Source: Nioella nitratireducens (GTDB lineage Bacteria > Pseudomonadota > Alphaproteobacteria > Rhodobacterales > Rhodobacteraceae). Taken from it: a stretch of 64,000 nt of DNA. The stretch spans positions 124,001 to 188,000 of the forward strand of contig NZ_MNBW01000005.1 in the NCBI RefSeq assembly GCF_001879715.1, given 5' to 3'. The notes beneath the pieces are model-generated. The model had not been told where the DNA came from and did not search any database. It saw nothing but the letters and a program-made list of their open reading frames with translations. The position numbers and the translations under genes are program-made. Of this stretch, positions 9,505-16,842 are shown one piece after another (position 1 is the stretch's first letter; the number at the start of each line of letters is the position of its first letter).

Positions 9505-9562
9505 CGTACACCCACCGTGCACCCCCTGTGCACCCCCCGTACACCGGTTTGGCGGTTTTCGG
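9505..9562. repeat. Phased 11-bp tandem repeat, copy A
   Basis: Nearly four consecutive 11-base units follow the pattern (C/T)GT(A/G)CACCC(C/A)C, then a shared tail with GGTTTGGCGGTTTTCGG. It lies between the convergent carnitine dehydrogenase and XRE regulator genes. A clearly related element with the same period and tail occurs at 59848 to 59905, also between convergent genes. The 11-base period is about one helical turn. Confidence 0.75.
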
Positions 9563-9679
9563 GGGGCGGTTTGGCGATCGCGCGACGCTATTCGCGCGAC
9601 TGCGTTGCAGAACCGTGTGCGAGGGCTGGAAGCCGCCGTTCGCGCCGGATTGGGGCAATGGCTTTGACGCGGTTCGTCC

Positions 9680-10537
9680 TCACCGCGCCACGCCCCGCAG
9701 GCCCTTCAGGTGCCCCGGCAGGTCGCGGGCCGACACCGTGGCTTCGCGCACCAGCCAGTCGAAGTGGCGGGTGACGGCGCGGACGCGGTCGCGGTCGCGG
9801 AAGGCGACGTAGTAGCGGCCCAGATAGATTGCCGCCAGCTTGGGGCCGAAGATGGTGATCGGCGCGGAATAGACCCGATGCGCGTCGTAGAGGAAGATGC
9901 GCAAGGTGGGGTAAAGCTGGTCGTGCACATCCAGAATCCAGTCGATCTGTTCGCGGCGCTGGGCGGCGCTGATCCCGGCATAGTAGCCGGTTCCAGCGGC
10001 GAAGCTTTGCAGCCTGTGCAGCGGCAGGGCAATTTCGTAATCGCATTCGGTCGAGCGCATCCAGTCGAGCCGGGCCTCGGCGGCGGCGATGGCCTGACCG
10101 GGGGTGCGGTTGGTGGTGGGGGCGTATTCCCATTCCATCACCGCGCGGGTCTTGATCATGTCGGGCAGGGTCGCCGGGACATGGCGGATCTTGTAGCCCG
10201 CCGCCTCCTTGTGCCACGCGAAAATCTGGTCTTCGGCAGAGGTCGCGCGTTCGGCCTCGGTCAGGGTGGCGGCGAGCAGGTGCGCCGCGCGTTCGGGCTG
10301 GTCCGACAGGCCAAGCAGCCAGTCTGCCGACACTTCCAACGCCAATGCGCAGGCCGCGACGAGGTGGCCGCCGGGCATCCGCGCATCCTCGGCCGCCAAG
10401 AGCTGGGTGATGGTGGAGCGGTCGACGCCGGTGGCCCGAGACAGTGCCGCGCGGCTTAGCCCGGATTGCGCCATCGCCTCGGTCAAGCGGGTGCGGAAAA
10501 GGCCCGCCCGGTCAGGTTTGTTGAGCGATGTGTGCAT
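9680..10537 (-). CDS. XRE-family transcriptional regulator
   Basis: A 285-residue protein with an N-terminal XRE/Cro helix-turn-helix (about residues 14 to 70): MAQSGLSRAALSRATGVDRS followed by TITQLLAAEDARMPGGHLVA is the two-helix reader and hydrophobic core. Residues 75 to 285 form a long C-terminal domain with several Trp/Tyr residues and no recognised family. It is divergent from the fatty acid desaturase, with 135 bases between, so regulation of that gene or itself is a reasonable guess. A small CGATG/CATCG inverted repeat overlaps its start codon and might be an operator. Target unknown. Confidence 0.8.
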   Translation of the reverse strand: MHTSLNKPDRAGLFRTRLTEAMAQSGLSRAALSRATGVDRSTITQLLAAEDARMPGGHLVAACALALEVSADWLLGLSDQPERAAHLLAATLTEAERATSAEDQIFAWHKEAAGYKIRHVPATLPDMIKTRAVMEWEYAPTTNRTPGQAIAAAEARLDWMRSTECDYEIALPLHRLQSFAAGTGYYAGISAAQRREQIDWILDVHDQLYPTLRIFLYDAHRVYSAPITIFGPKLAAIYLGRYYVAFRDRDRVRAVTRHFDWLVREATVSARDLPGHLKGLRGVAR

Positions 10538-10672
10538 CGTTTGATTTTATCACCATTGTTGACTTCTTGTGGAGAATTCCCGGACTGCCCCGAAAAAGCA
10601 AGCGGTGATAGACAGATGAAACGGGCCACCAAGGGACTGGCAGCCCGGATCACGAACAAAATGAGGTGAAGA

Positions 10673-11554
10673 ATGCGGGTCGAATGGCCGACCGTGCTGC
10701 TGATTGCGGCCTGTTACATGGTGTGGGCGCTTGGGCTGTTCTGGCTGCCCGGTCTCTGGATGCCGCTCGCCTTTGCCGCCCTCGTCTTTGCCATCGCGCT
10801 GCAATGCTCGCTGCAACATGAGGTTATCCATGGCCACCCGTTTGCGGGCCGGACATGGGGCGCGCCGCTGGTTTATGCGTCGCTGAACCTGGCCATTCCT
10901 TATGGCCGGTTCCGCGACACCCACCTGTCGCATCACCTCGATAGCAACCTGACCGACCCATATGACGACCCCGAGAGCAATTACCTCGACCCGGCGGTCT
11001 GGGGGCGCTTGACCGGGCCTGTGAAGGGCCTTTTGCGGCTGAACAACACGCTTCTGGGACGGATGGCTTTGGGGCCGCTCGTCGGGCAGATCACCTTCAT
11101 CGCCGATGACGCACGGCAAATCCGGGCGGGCAATCGCCGGGTTCTGGGCAGTTGGCTGGGGCATATCGCGGCGTCGGTGCCGGTGATCTGGCTGGTGGTG
11201 GCCTCGCCTATGCCGCTGTGGCTGTATCTCGTGGCCTGCTACCTGGCGCTCGGGATGCTCAAGATCCGCACCTTTCTGGAACACCAGGCCCATGAAAAGG
11301 TGCGCGGGCGCACTGTGATCATCGAGGATCGGGGGCCGCTGGCCTTTCTCTTTCTCAACAACAACCTGCATGTCGTGCATCACATGCACCCGCGCACGCC
11401 GTGGTATCGGCTGCCGCAGCTTTATTTCCCCAACCGCGAGAAATACCTGACGCGCAATGCGGGCTATCGCTATGCCAGCTATGCCGAGGTCTTTCGCCGC
11501 TATTTGGTGACCGCGAAAGACCCGGTGCCGCATCCGCTCTGGCCGCGCGACTGA
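10673..11554 (+). CDS. Fatty acid desaturase
   Basis: Integral-membrane diiron desaturase of 293 residues. The three histidine boxes are QHEVIHGHPF, DTHLSHHLDSN and NNNLHVVHHMHP, which bind the two irons. Hydrophobic segments at the N-terminus and around residues 160 to 200 span the inner membrane. It likely introduces a double bond into membrane acyl chains, or hydroxylates a lipid; the exact position is unknown. ATG is preceded by AGGTGAAG. The oppositely oriented XRE regulator next door may control it, a link inferred from position only. Confidence 0.88.
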   Translation: MRVEWPTVLLIAACYMVWALGLFWLPGLWMPLAFAALVFAIALQCSLQHEVIHGHPFAGRTWGAPLVYASLNLAIPYGRFRDTHLSHHLDSNLTDPYDDPESNYLDPAVWGRLTGPVKGLLRLNNTLLGRMALGPLVGQITFIADDARQIRAGNRRVLGSWLGHIAASVPVIWLVVASPMPLWLYLVACYLALGMLKIRTFLEHQAHEKVRGRTVIIEDRGPLAFLFLNNNLHVVHHMHPRTPWYRLPQLYFPNREKYLTRNAGYRYASYAEVFRRYLVTAKDPVPHPLWPRD

Positions 11555-11595
11555 TTTGACTTGCCAAGGCGGCGGGGCCGGGGGATGTAACGGCC

Positions 11596-12507
11596 ATGCC
11601 CCTCTGGATCCCTGTCACATTGTTTGCCGCCTTCATGCAGAACCTGCGGTTCCTGTTGCAGCGGCACCTGAAGGTGACGACGCTGTCGACCGCCGGCGCG
11701 ACATGGGCGCGGTTCCTGTATTCCGCGCCGTTGGTGGCGGTGGTGGTCTGGGGGGCTGCGCAGATCACGGGCGAGGCGTTGCCGGTGCCCAACCTGCGCT
11801 TTTGGGCCTTTATCCTGTCGGGCGGGCTGGCGCAGATCGTGGCCACCATGTGCGTGGTGGCGCTGTTTTCGCGGCGCAATTTCCCGGTCGGCATCACCTT
11901 GGCCAAGACCGAGGTGATCCTGACCGCGCTGTTGGGGCTGGTCATTCTGGGCGAGGGCGTATCGACGCCGGTGCTGATTGCCATCGGGGTGGGCTTTGTC
12001 GGAGTGGTGCTGCTGTCGGACCCGCCCAGGACCGACGTTATCCTGCATTGGCGGTCGCGGCTGTTCAACGCGGCCTCGGGCTATGGCATCGCGTCGGGCG
12101 TGCTCTTTGGGGTGTCGGCCGTGGGCTATCGCGGGGCATCGCTGGCGCTGGAGTCCGGCGCGGTGTTTTTGCGCGCGTCCTTCACCCTGTCGGCGGCGAC
12201 GGCGGTGCAGACCGTTGTTCTTGGCCTGTGGCTTTTCTGGCGCGAGCGCGACGAGATCGGCAAGGTGCTGGCCTCGTGGCGGGTGTCGTCGCTGGTGGGG
12301 CTGACCTCGATGCTTGGCTCGCTTGGCTGGTTCACGGCCTTTACGCTGCAAACGGCGGCCTATGTGAAGGCGCTTGGGCAGATCGAGCTGCTGTTCACCT
12401 TTCTGTTCTCGGTCTTCTGGCTCAAGGAACGCTCCTCGGGCAAGGAGATCGGCGGTGCGGCGTTGATCGTGGCAAGCCTGTTCCTGATCCTGTGGGGGGC
12501 GCTTTGA
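11596..12507 (+). CDS. EamA-family (DMT) transporter
   Basis: A 303-residue membrane protein with about 10 transmembrane segments and two homologous halves, fitting the drug/metabolite transporter superfamily. The conserved pattern RRNFPVGITLAKTEVILTAL in the first half, repeated as YVKALGQIELLFTFLFSVF in the second half, is the EamA signature region. The substrate is unknown; family members export amino acids, metabolites or drugs. It directly precedes the AEC permease with a single base between the stop and the next ATG. Confidence 0.85.
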   Translation: MPLWIPVTLFAAFMQNLRFLLQRHLKVTTLSTAGATWARFLYSAPLVAVVVWGAAQITGEALPVPNLRFWAFILSGGLAQIVATMCVVALFSRRNFPVGITLAKTEVILTALLGLVILGEGVSTPVLIAIGVGFVGVVLLSDPPRTDVILHWRSRLFNAASGYGIASGVLFGVSAVGYRGASLALESGAVFLRASFTLSAATAVQTVVLGLWLFWRERDEIGKVLASWRVSSLVGLTSMLGSLGWFTAFTLQTAAYVKALGQIELLFTFLFSVFWLKERSSGKEIGGAALIVASLFLILWGAL

Positions 12508-12508
12508 G

Positions 12509-13441
12509 ATGCAGATTTTCCTGAGCATCGCACCGGTTTTCGTGATGATCTGCCTTGGCTACGCGCTGCGGCGGGGCGGGATTCCGTCGACCGAGTTCTG
12601 GAACCTCAATGACCGGCTGGTCTATTTCCTGCTGATGCCCGCCCTGTTCTTCGTTCGTATCTCGACCGCCGACCTGTCGGGAGAAACCTTGGCCTCGCTC
12701 GCCTCGGTCATGTATCTGGCGTTTTTCCTGACCATGGGGTTCGGCATGCTGGCGGGGCTGGCGATCCGGCGGGACGGGACAGTCGTGACCTCTTTGTTGC
12801 AGGGGGTGGGGCGGTTCAACACCTTTATCGGGCTGGCTGTGGCCGAGGCGCTTTATGGCGCGCCCGCGCTGCAAATCGCGGTGCTGACGGCGGCGGCGCT
12901 GGTGCCGGTGGTCAACCTGACGGTGGTCAGCCTGTTTGCGGTTTACCTGCCCCATCCCGGCGCGCGGCCCGTGGTCACGGCGCTGAAGGGGCTGGCCAGG
13001 AACCCGCTGATCCTGTCGATCCTGGCCGGGCTGGGGGCGAACCTGTTGGGCCTTGGCGGCTTGCCGGTGCTGCACCAGACGCTGTCCATTCTGGGGGCTG
13101 CGGCGTTGCCGATCATGCTGCTGTGCGTGGGGGCAAACCTGAAACTGCGCGGCCTGTCGGGGGATGCGGGGCCGATCGTGCTGTCGGCCTTGGGCAAGCT
13201 GGTGGTGTTTCCGGGCGTGGTGGTGGTGCTGGCGATGGCCCTGGGCGTTGCCCCGATGGAGGCGCAGGTGCTGCTGATTTACGGCGCGCTGCCGACGGGG
13301 GTGGCGTCGTATACGCTGTCGCGGCAATTGGGGGGCGATGCGCCGCTGATGGCGGCGATGATCACGGTGCAGACATTGCTGAGCTTTGCCGCCATGCCGA
13401 TCTGGATCGCGCTTGGCGAGGCGCTGTTTCTGGCGGGGTAG
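12509..13441 (+). CDS. AEC-family (auxin efflux carrier) transporter
   Basis: A 310-residue permease with about 10 hydrophobic segments in the 5+5 arrangement of the auxin efflux carrier family. The N-terminal phrase IAPVFVMICLGYALRRGG and the crossover-helix region LMPALFFVRIS fit the family. The second half contains LCVGANLKLRG and YGALPTGVASYTLSRQLGG. Bacterial members often transport organic acids such as malonate or malate. It is co-transcribed with the EamA permease just upstream and ends head-on with a Nudix gene 63 bases away. Confidence 0.85.
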   Translation: MQIFLSIAPVFVMICLGYALRRGGIPSTEFWNLNDRLVYFLLMPALFFVRISTADLSGETLASLASVMYLAFFLTMGFGMLAGLAIRRDGTVVTSLLQGVGRFNTFIGLAVAEALYGAPALQIAVLTAAALVPVVNLTVVSLFAVYLPHPGARPVVTALKGLARNPLILSILAGLGANLLGLGGLPVLHQTLSILGAAALPIMLLCVGANLKLRGLSGDAGPIVLSALGKLVVFPGVVVVLAMALGVAPMEAQVLLIYGALPTGVASYTLSRQLGGDAPLMAAMITVQTLLSFAAMPIWIALGEALFLAG

Positions 13442-13504
13442 GGTCGGAGCGGGGGCGGTCTGGCGACCGCGCGGCGGCCTGACGGCCTTGATTCCGCGCG
13501 GATC

Positions 13505-14173
13505 TCACAACCGTTCGAAGCGGCTGACCTCGCCAAGGTTGTTGAAGAACGGAACGCCCGGTTGACCGGCCCCGGACAGGATGGCGCCGATTTCGGCCAG
13601 CACCACCTCGGTGATGAAGGGCATGTCGAACTGGCGCACCTCGTCGAGCGGCACCCATTGCAGGTGGCTCAGCTCATCTTCGGCGCGGCTGAAATCGTCG
13701 GGGTCATTGGCCAGCGATGCGGCATCGGCCAGAAAGAACCGCGCGTCAAAGCGGCGGGGGCGGCCCGGCGGTGTGATCGCGCGAAAGACGTAGCGCAGCG
13801 CAGCCCCGTCGGGCAGGTGGCCGGTGGCGAGATAGCCGCGCCAGCCGCGCGGCGCCTCGATCTGGCCGGCACGGTCGTCGCGGGTTCCCAAAAGCAGGCC
13901 GGTCTCTTCCCACAACTCGCGCGTGGCGGCGTTGAGCAGCGTCTCGGCCGGGGTCGTGCTGGTGTTGGCAAGACGCGCCGCGCAATCGGGATCGGGCGCG
14001 GTGCCCACGGGTATCGTGGCATCCACCGCATCGACGGCCCCGCCGGGAAAGACGAATTTCGACGGCATGAACACCGCGCCATGGCCGCGCTGCCCCATAA
14101 GGACGCGGGGACGCGTCGCCGCGTCTCGCACCATGATGATCGTTGCCGCGTCGCGGATGGGGATGTCGGTCAC
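13505..14173 (-). CDS. Nudix hydrolase
   Basis: A 222-residue Nudix-fold hydrolase acting on nucleoside-diphosphate-linked compounds. The Nudix box is LLNAATRELWEETGLLLG (residues about 80 to 97), keeping the R-E-x-x-E-E core. The N-terminus DAATIIMVRDAATRPRVLMG suits the CoA-pyrophosphatase-like/NUDT19-like class. GTG is the start: its bases overlap the TGA of the upstream DUF983 gene (GTGA), a translationally coupled pair. The exact substrate is not predictable from sequence. Confidence 0.85.
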   Translation of the reverse strand: MTDIPIRDAATIIMVRDAATRPRVLMGQRGHGAVFMPSKFVFPGGAVDAVDATIPVGTAPDPDCAARLANTSTTPAETLLNAATRELWEETGLLLGTRDDRAGQIEAPRGWRGYLATGHLPDGAALRYVFRAITPPGRPRRFDARFFLADAASLANDPDDFSRAEDELSHLQWVPLDEVRQFDMPFITEVVLAEIGAILSGAGQPGVPFFNNLGEVSRFERL

Positions 14174-14553
14174 AGCCCGTGCATCCTCTTGGCCCATTGC
14201 AACGCCACGAAGGCCCCCTTGAAGCGGGGCAGAAGGTAGAGCGACAGCGCCACCGCGCCGATGGTAAAGCCGATGGCCATTTCCAGCGGCTCGGGGCGGA
14301 ACCGGATGAAGACTTCGAGCATCGCGACCACCATGACATGGCCGACCACGAGGATGGTCAGGTAGGCCGGGCCGTCATCGGCGCGCGCCTTGCCGAGGTC
14401 GAGGCCGCAGACCTCGCATTCGGGCTTGAGCTTCAGGTAGCCTTGCAGAACCTTGCCCTCGCCGCAGCAGGGGCACCGCCGCCGCCAACCGCGCCGCAAC
14501 GCCTGCCCAAGGGGCCGCTCTTCGGGGATGTTGTTTACCATGTCCGTGGCCAT
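14170..14553 (-). CDS. DUF983 membrane protein
   Basis: A 127-residue protein of family DUF983. It has an N-terminal zinc-ribbon-like pair RCPCCGEG and CEVCGLD, then two hydrophobic helices (about residues 62 to 82 and 86 to 106). Family members are often next to cytochrome oxidase genes in related bacteria, but here the gene is coupled to a Nudix hydrolase, and no DUF983 copy lies in the ctaC-surf1 block of this window. Function unknown. ATG at 14553 or the in-frame ATG 12 bases further in could be used. Confidence 0.85.
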   Translation of the reverse strand: MATDMVNNIPEERPLGQALRRGWRRRCPCCGEGKVLQGYLKLKPECEVCGLDLGKARADDGPAYLTILVVGHVMVVAMLEVFIRFRPEPLEMAIGFTIGAVALSLYLLPRFKGAFVALQWAKRMHGL

Positions 14554-14685
14554 GTCCGGCCTCCTCGCGCGTTTCGAAGTCTCGATGCTTGTCGCGGGTA
14601 AATAGCACTCAACCGCCCACTCCTGAACCCCTGTCGGCCCGCGTCAAATGCCCGCCGTAGCGTCGCGCGAGAAAAAAAGTGCGCC

Positions 14686-14712
14686 GGAACCGACGGAACC
14701 CCGGCGCTGTCC
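14686..14712 (+). promoter_or_regulatory. Candidate ECF-type promoter of the EF-hand gene
   Basis: GGAACC followed 17 bases later by GTCC resembles promoters read by group IV sigma factors. A second GGAACC lies only three bases downstream of the first, making a short direct repeat. The site is about 40 bases upstream of the EF-hand gene ATG and could be read by the sigma factor encoded next door. This is inference from pattern only. Confidence 0.35.
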
Positions 14713-14750
14713 CGTGGAAAGGTCAGACAGTCAAACAAGGAGATGTGCTG

Positions 14751-15320
14751 ATGTCGATCAAGAAAGCCCTGCTGCTGAGCGCCCTGATCCCGCTTGGCCT
14801 TGCCATGACCCTGCCCGCCGCCGCTATGGGGCCGGGTGGAAACGGCGGTCCGGGCATGGGACGCCCCGCCTTTGCCGATCTCGACACCAACGGCGACGGC
14901 CAGTTGACGCTGGAAGAAGTCACCGCACTGCGCGACGCGCACATGGCGGCGGCAGATACCGATGGTGATGGCAACCTCAGCCGTGACGAGATGATCGCCA
15001 TGGCGATGACCGGTGTCGAGGCCCGCATCGACGCGCGCATGGCACAGTTCGATGACAACGAGGACGGTATGCTCAGCCCCAACGAGCTGGACGACATGCG
15101 CCCGCGTGGACCCGGCCCCGAGCAGATGTTCGCCCGCGCCGATCGCAACGGCGATGGTGTGGTGACCGAGGCAGAGTTCGACCAGATGGCGGCCATGGGC
15201 CCGCAGAACCGGGGTGAGCGCGGACATGGCATGATGGACGGCGACGGCTATGGCCATCGGATGGGGCACGGCCAAGGCCAGGGCCACGGTTTCTGGCTGC
15301 GCAATGGCGATGCCGACTGA
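14751..15320 (+). CDS. Exported EF-hand protein
   Basis: A 189-residue protein with a cleavable signal peptide (MSIKKALLLSALIPLGLAMT, cleavage after AAA). It carries four EF-hand-like loops: DTNGDGQLTLEE, DTDGDGNLSRDE, DDNEDGMLSPNE and DRNGDGVVTEAE. The C-terminal tail is rich in Gly and His with repeated HGQGQGHG, which could bind divalent metals other than calcium. It is exported, probably periplasmic. It precedes a sigma-factor operon on the same strand, and two hairpins separate the two. AAGGAG supports the ATG. Partner or target of the metal-sensor-like module is a plausible inference. Confidence 0.85.
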   Translation: MSIKKALLLSALIPLGLAMTLPAAAMGPGGNGGPGMGRPAFADLDTNGDGQLTLEEVTALRDAHMAAADTDGDGNLSRDEMIAMAMTGVEARIDARMAQFDDNEDGMLSPNELDDMRPRGPGPEQMFARADRNGDGVVTEAEFDQMAAMGPQNRGERGHGMMDGDGYGHRMGHGQGQGHGFWLRNGDAD

Positions 15321-15337
15321 GCTGACAACGTCAGGGG

Positions 15338-15355
15338 GGCCGCCGCTGCGCGGCC
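15338..15355 (+). terminator. Hairpin after EF-hand gene
   Basis: GGCCGC pairs with GCGGCC across a 6-base loop, followed by TCTCTTCCCC. It begins 18 bases after the EF-hand stop codon. It may end or attenuate transcription into the sigma-factor gene; the pyrimidine tail is not a clean T-run. Confidence 0.45.
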
Positions 15356-15363
15356 TCTCTTCC

Positions 15364-15381
15364 CCCGCCGTTCGCGGCGGG
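15364..15381 (+). promoter_or_regulatory. TTCG-loop hairpin before the sigma gene
   Basis: CCCGCCG pairs with CGGCGGG over 7 bases with a stable TTCG tetraloop. The hairpin ends 13 bases before the sigma-factor ATG and so sits right against its ribosome-binding site AGAGGA. In the mRNA it could restrict translation initiation or mark the 5' end of a processed transcript. Confidence 0.45.
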
Positions 15382-15394
15382 CTAGGACAGAGGA

Positions 15395-15979
15395 ATGGAG
15401 CCCTTGGACGCCGAGTTGGACCAGCTTCAGGACGATGCCCTGATGGTGCTGTTCGCCAATGGCGAGCCGGCGGCGGCACGGATTCTGACTGCGCGGCTAT
15501 TGCCGCGGGTGCTGAACCACGCGGCGCGCGTACTGGGCGACCGGGCCGAGGCCGAGGACGTGGCGCAAGACGCTATGCTGCGGTTGTGGAAGGCCGCGAA
15601 GACATGGACCGCCGGGGGCGCGAAGCCCTCGACATGGCTTTACCGGGTGACCGCGAACCTTGCAGTGGACCGGTTGCGGCGCGCCGGGCGGGCCGTGGGG
15701 CTGGACGACACGGACGAGCCAGAGGATGATGCACCGGATGCCGAGGCACGTCTGGTCGAGGCGGGCCGGATGGCCGCGCTGGATGCGGCCCTCGCCCGGT
15801 TACCGGAACGGCAGCGCCAAGCGGTGGTGCTGCGCCATATCGAAGGGGTCTCGAACCCCGAAATCGCCGACGCGCTGGAGATCAGCGTCGAGGCCGTCGA
15901 AAGCCTGACCGCGCGCGGCAAGCGGGCGTTGGCCAAGGCTCTGGCCGGACAGAAGGAGGCCCTGGGATATGACGACTGA
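15395..15979 (+). CDS. RNA polymerase sigma factor, ECF type
   Basis: A 194-residue sigma-70-family factor with regions 2 and 4 only. Region 2 covers about residues 25 to 95 (RAEAEDVAQDAMLRLWKAA, then PSTWLYRVTANLAVDRLRR), and region 4 about 125 to 180 (LPERQRQAVVLRHIEG, NPEIADALEISVEAVESLTA). It directs polymerase to a small regulon. It overlaps the next gene by 11 bases, the classical sigma/anti-sigma arrangement. AGAGGA lies directly before the ATG. Together with the two downstream genes it resembles CnrH of the CnrYXH system. Confidence 0.9.
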   Translation: MEPLDAELDQLQDDALMVLFANGEPAAARILTARLLPRVLNHAARVLGDRAEAEDVAQDAMLRLWKAAKTWTAGGAKPSTWLYRVTANLAVDRLRRAGRAVGLDDTDEPEDDAPDAEARLVEAGRMAALDAALARLPERQRQAVVLRHIEGVSNPEIADALEISVEAVESLTARGKRALAKALAGQKEALGYDD

Positions 15980-16325
15980 CAGGGACATGCTGGACGAATT
16001 GTTCGCCGAGGCGCGCGACGCCGAGACGCCGGGCGATGCCCTTGTGGCGCGGGTGCTGGCGGATGCGGCGCGGGTGCAGGGCGAGACGCCGTTGTCCGAC
16101 ATGGCCCCGGTGCGGGGCGGCGGCGGTGGCTGGCTGTCGGGGATCGGGTCGTGGCTTGGGGCCGGGGGCCTCGTGGCGGCAACGGCGGCGGGGCTGCTGA
16201 TTGGCGTGACCGCCCCCGACACGGTGGATAGCGCGCTTGGTGGTCGGCTGACCGATCTGGGGCTGGTGGCGCAGGACGATCTGGTGCCGACGCTCAGCTA
16301 TCTGCTGCCCGGCGGAGGGGGATAG
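15969..16325 (+). CDS. Small membrane protein, candidate anti-sigma factor
   Basis: A 118-residue protein with an acidic N-terminal part (about 55 residues, MLDELFAEARDAETPGDAL), a glycine-rich linker and one transmembrane helix around residues 55 to 75 (LGAGGLVAATAAGLLIGVTA). No conserved domain is recognised. Position, size and topology (cytoplasmic N-terminus, one helix, short periplasmic tail) match CnrY-like anti-sigma factors, and it overlaps the sigma gene so both are translated together. No anti-sigma zinc motif HxxxCxxC is present. Function is inferred from context. Confidence 0.65.
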   Translation: MTTDRDMLDELFAEARDAETPGDALVARVLADAARVQGETPLSDMAPVRGGGGGWLSGIGSWLGAGGLVAATAAGLLIGVTAPDTVDSALGGRLTDLGLVAQDDLVPTLSYLLPGGGG

Positions 16326-16328
16326 GAC

Positions 16329-16823
16329 ATGGACGAGACCACCGAGACGCCGCGCAAACGCCCCGGACGGGGGCTGAAAATCGCCCTCGGGCTGAGCCTT
16401 GCCCTGAACCTGCTGGTTCTGGGCGCGGTTGGCGGCGCGGTTCTGAATGGCGGTCCCGATGGCCGACTTCACGACCGGATGGATCTGGCACGGACGCTGG
16501 GGCTGGGGCCGGTCGGCGCGGCGCTGGACGGGGCCGACCGCGATGCGCTGATGGACCGGGCCCGGCAAGACCGGGACGATCTGCGCGCCCGCCGCGAGGG
16601 GCTGCTGGCCGATACGCTGGCCTTTGCCGAGGCGGTGCGCAGCGACCCCTTTGATCGCTCTGCCGCCGCCGCCCTGCTGGAAGACCAGCGCGCGCGGGTC
16701 AACGGGTTGCAGCAATGGGGGCACGAGGCGCTGCTGGACCGGTTGGACCGGATGCCGTGGGAGGCGCGCGCCGCCTTTGCCGATCGCCTGACGAGCGCGC
16801 TGAGCCGACATCAGCATCGCTGA
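16329..16823 (+). CDS. Periplasmic metal-sensor-like protein (CnrX/CpxP family)
   Basis: A 164-residue protein with an N-terminal membrane anchor (LKIALGLSLALNLLVLGAVG) and a long alpha-helical periplasmic domain rich in Asp, Arg and Ala. The pattern DDLRARREGLLADTLAFAEA followed by RSAAAALLEDQRAR is typical of the periplasmic heavy-metal sensor family. Candidate metal ligands are His in GRLHDRMD and in the tail SRHQHR. It is the third gene of the sigma operon, four bases after the preceding stop. A sensor role controlling release of the sigma factor is inferred from CnrYXH. Confidence 0.75.
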   Translation: MDETTETPRKRPGRGLKIALGLSLALNLLVLGAVGGAVLNGGPDGRLHDRMDLARTLGLGPVGAALDGADRDALMDRARQDRDDLRARREGLLADTLAFAEAVRSDPFDRSAAAALLEDQRARVNGLQQWGHEALLDRLDRMPWEARAAFADRLTSALSRHQHR

Positions 16824-16842
16824 CCGATCGCGGCACCGCCGG

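Noticed and set aside
9505-9562. Possible CRISPR array
   Set aside because: Units are 11 bases and directly adjacent without spacers; no cas genes nearby. Called a tandem repeat instead.
13455-13470. Stem GCGGTC/GACCGC between the AEC and Nudix genes
   Set aside because: Only 6 paired bases and no T-run in very GC-rich sequence; too weak to call a terminator.
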